In this document: one piece after another, positions 62,445 to 64,000 of the stretch | Position numbering within the stretch: position 1 is the first letter of the stretch | Layout of the letters: each line of letters begins with the position of its first letter | DNA from: Burkholderiales bacterium | Lineage (GTDB): Bacteria; Pseudomonadota; Gammaproteobacteria; Burkholderiales; Burkholderiaceae_C | Length of the DNA stretch: 64,000 bases | Direction of reading: 5' to 3' | Assembly: GCA_016223165.1 (NCBI GenBank) | Contig: JACRPO010000021.1 | Span: 272,659-336,658 of the forward strand | Made by a program: the position numbers and the translations under genes | The notes under the pieces: model-generated | The model's database searches: none | Seen by the model: the letters and a program-made list of their open reading frames with translations, nothing else | What the model was told of the DNA's origin: nothing

Positions 62445-63689
62445 ATGGACACGAAGAACACACCCCGCGCGCGCCTCACCCTGACCTCCATCGCCGCCCT
62501 GGCCTCTGCCGGGGCCCTGGCGCAGGAGCCCAACCCCTACTACATCGGCGCAAGCCAATCGGTTGCGCGCGAGTCCAACCTGTTCCGCAGCGCCGACGGC
62601 GTGCGCGTGAGCGACACGGTGTCGGTGACGTCGCTGCTCGCCGGGCTCGACCAGCCCATCGGACGCCAGCGCCTCTTTGCCGACGCCGCCGTGCGCTCCG
62701 GCAGGTTCGCCGACAACAGCCAGCTCAACTACACCGGCGGCAGCCTGCTCGCCGGCGCCGACTGGGAGGCCGCCGAGTCGCTGTCCGGGCGCCTGAGCTA
62801 CGGCATCGACCGCAGATTGGCGCCCACGGGCCTCGATCTCGGCATCGACCCGACGCTGCGCAATGTTCAGACGACACAGGAGTTCGTGCTGCGCGGGCAA
62901 AGCAGCACCGTCGCGGTGTTCGCGGTGGAAGCGGGCTACATCCACCGCGCCCTCGACTACACGGCGGTGGCGGCGAACGACCTGGAGTTCAAGCAGGACA
63001 CGGGCAGCCTGGGCCTGCGCTTCCGGCCCGGCGGCGCGCTGACGCTCGGCCTGACCGTCAGGCGCACCGAGGGCACGTATCCGTTCGCGGCCGCCGGCGA
63101 CCTGCCCGACGACTTCCAGCGCGACGACGTCGACCTCTCCGCGGTGTGGATCGCCACCGGCGCCAGCACCGTCACGGCACGTCTGAGCCGCACGCGCGAG
63201 AAGCACGAGGTTCTGACGACGCGCGACGTCTCCGGCAACACCGGCGCCCTCTCGTGGAACTTCAAGCCCACCGGCAAGCTGAACCTGACGGCCGACTACA
63301 TCCGCGACACGGGCGCGGAGTCGACCTTCATCGGCACCGGCGGGGCCGGCGGTGGTGGATCCGCCACACCGGTCGTCAACAGCAGCCCGCAGGCCACGAC
63401 CTGGCAGTTGCGCGGCGACTACGAGGTGACCGCGAAGGTCCAGTTGGTGGCGTTCGTTCGCCATCTGAAGCGCGACCTCGTCAACAACGCGGCCATCCCC
63501 GGCACCGGCGAGGACACGCTGGTCGAGGCGCGTGCCGGCCTGAACTGGACGCCGTTGCGAAGCGTGCTCGTCGGCTGCACGGTCGGACGCGAGGATCGTG
63601 ACGCCTCAGAAGGCGCCGTCGCCAACGTCCTCTCGAGTTCCTACTCGGCGACCACCGTTCGCTGCCTGGCGCAGTTCCGGACGCAGTGA
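62445..63689 (+). CDS. EpsL-like outer-membrane beta-barrel protein of the polysaccharide locus
   Basis: A 414-residue protein with a signal peptide ending at GALA/QEPNPYYIGASQ. It shows alternating beta-strand patterns throughout (LSGRLSYGIDRRLAPTG, GSLGLRFRPGGALTLGLTVRRTEGTY, TWQLRGDYEVTAKVQLVAFVRH), as in EpsL, the outer-membrane protein found with PEP-CTERM/exosortase-type exopolysaccharide loci. The N-terminal PYYIGASQSVARESNLFR is characteristic. It probably helps export or anchor the polymer. A short Gly-rich insertion (GTGGAGGGGSATP) lies near residue 300. It stands between the sugar-transferase gene and gmd, and is followed by 165 bp with no recognised gene. Confidence 0.72.
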   Translation: MDTKNTPRARLTLTSIAALASAGALAQEPNPYYIGASQSVARESNLFRSADGVRVSDTVSVTSLLAGLDQPIGRQRLFADAAVRSGRFADNSQLNYTGGSLLAGADWEAAESLSGRLSYGIDRRLAPTGLDLGIDPTLRNVQTTQEFVLRGQSSTVAVFAVEAGYIHRALDYTAVAANDLEFKQDTGSLGLRFRPGGALTLGLTVRRTEGTYPFAAAGDLPDDFQRDDVDLSAVWIATGASTVTARLSRTREKHEVLTTRDVSGNTGALSWNFKPTGKLNLTADYIRDTGAESTFIGTGGAGGGGSATPVVNSSPQATTWQLRGDYEVTAKVQLVAFVRHLKRDLVNNAAIPGTGEDTLVEARAGLNWTPLRSVLVGCTVGREDRDASEGAVANVLSSSYSATTVRCLAQFRTQ

Positions 63690-63854
63690 AGGCGGCGCCC
63701 GGCGCCCCCGGGAGCTGGTGGGTGCCGATCGGAGCTGTCGCGCGCGTGAAGTGCTGACGGAGGACCCCGCGGCGGCGGGCCGAGAATCGCCGCTTCGGTC
63801 GTGGGCCAGGAGCCGACGACAGTCCGACGACACAAGCACAGGGGGCGCGGGAGC

Positions 63855-64000
63855 GTGACGAAGAAGACGGCGCTGATCACCGGCATCACGGGCCAGGACG
63901 GGGCGTACCTGGCCGAGTTGCTGCTGGGCAAGGGATACGTGGTGCACGGGATCAAGCGGCGTTCTTCGCTGTTCAACACCGACCGCATCGACCATCTGTA
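63855..64000 (+). CDS. gmd: GDP-mannose 4,6-dehydratase, N-terminal fragment
   Basis: Only the first 48 residues lie in the window. From a GTG start they read TKKTALITGITGQDGAYLAELLL, the NADP-binding G-x-x-G-x-x-G of the dehydratase, then GYVVHGIKRRSSLFNTDRIDHLY, which is specific to Gmd. It converts GDP-mannose to GDP-4-keto-6-deoxymannose for fucose, rhamnose or perosamine in polysaccharide. The gene continues beyond the right edge. Confidence 0.92.
   Translation, partial: MTKKTALITGITGQDGAYLAELLLGKGYVVHGIKRRSSLFNTDRIDHL

Overview
The window is one stretch of a very GC-rich chromosome (roughly 70% G+C by eye). Its gene families are typical of a betaproteobacterium of the order Burkholderiales: two tricarboxylate-type (Bug) binding proteins, DUF1841, YjgA next to PmbA, chr and czc-type metal resistance, and an EpsL-like outer-membrane protein. 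I cannot name the genus. No rRNA, tRNA, CRISPR array or transposase gene was seen. Dense stop-free frames on the opposite strand are expected at this base composition and were left out.

Layout. 1-3.1 kb: the edge of a membrane spermidine-synthase-like protein, an alpha/beta hydrolase and a solitary Anbu-type proteasome homologue, the last two separated by a 165-bp near-palindrome. 3.1-11.3 kb: a TonB-dependent receptor and four regulators in the order winged-helix regulator (-), MocR-like (+), MocR-like (+), winged-helix regulator (-). Both MocR-like proteins have lost the PLP-binding lysine, and both receiver domains lack key phosphorylation residues. 11.4-14.1 kb: mutS. 14.2-22.8 kb: a seven-gene heavy-metal efflux cluster (CzcI-like protein, outer-membrane factor, His-rich membrane protein, membrane fusion protein, RND pump, small periplasmic protein, EamA permease with a His-rich tail), followed by a CorC/CNNM-type protein. 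24.4-27.5 kb: a chromate-resistance-like pair (ATP-grasp-like protein and SOD-rhodanese fusion), then a decayed SOD-rhodanese/chrA copy on the other strand. 27.7-36.6 kb: an AraC regulator convergent with an operon for a GMC dehydrogenase, an aldehyde dehydrogenase and a complete branched-chain-type ABC transporter. 36.9-41.0 kb: a secreted cupin/CMD protein, a secreted hydrolase and an exported aldo-keto reductase, with a divergent LysR gene. 41.1-45.9 kb: an intact chr operon, chrB-chrA-(SOD-rhodanese)-(ATP-grasp-like).

45.9-48.8 kb: three periplasmic-binding-type proteins without transporter partners. 48.9-55.3 kb: housekeeping genes (suhB, trmJ, cysE, a fatty-acid hydroxylase family gene, mogA, yjgA, pmbA). 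55.5-59.2 kb: a TRAP transporter (binding protein convergent with its two permease subunits). 59.3-64.0 kb: DUF1841, a TauE/SafE permease, then the start of an exopolysaccharide locus (polyprenyl-phosphate sugar transferase, EpsL-like porin, gmd running off the edge).

The most unusual content is the regulator quartet with degenerate sensor domains, and the repeated chr modules. The two intact chr modules share an operator-like sequence (TAGyGTAwGCTAC), so one ChrB may control both loci. Functional statements rest on motif reading and family knowledge without database searches.
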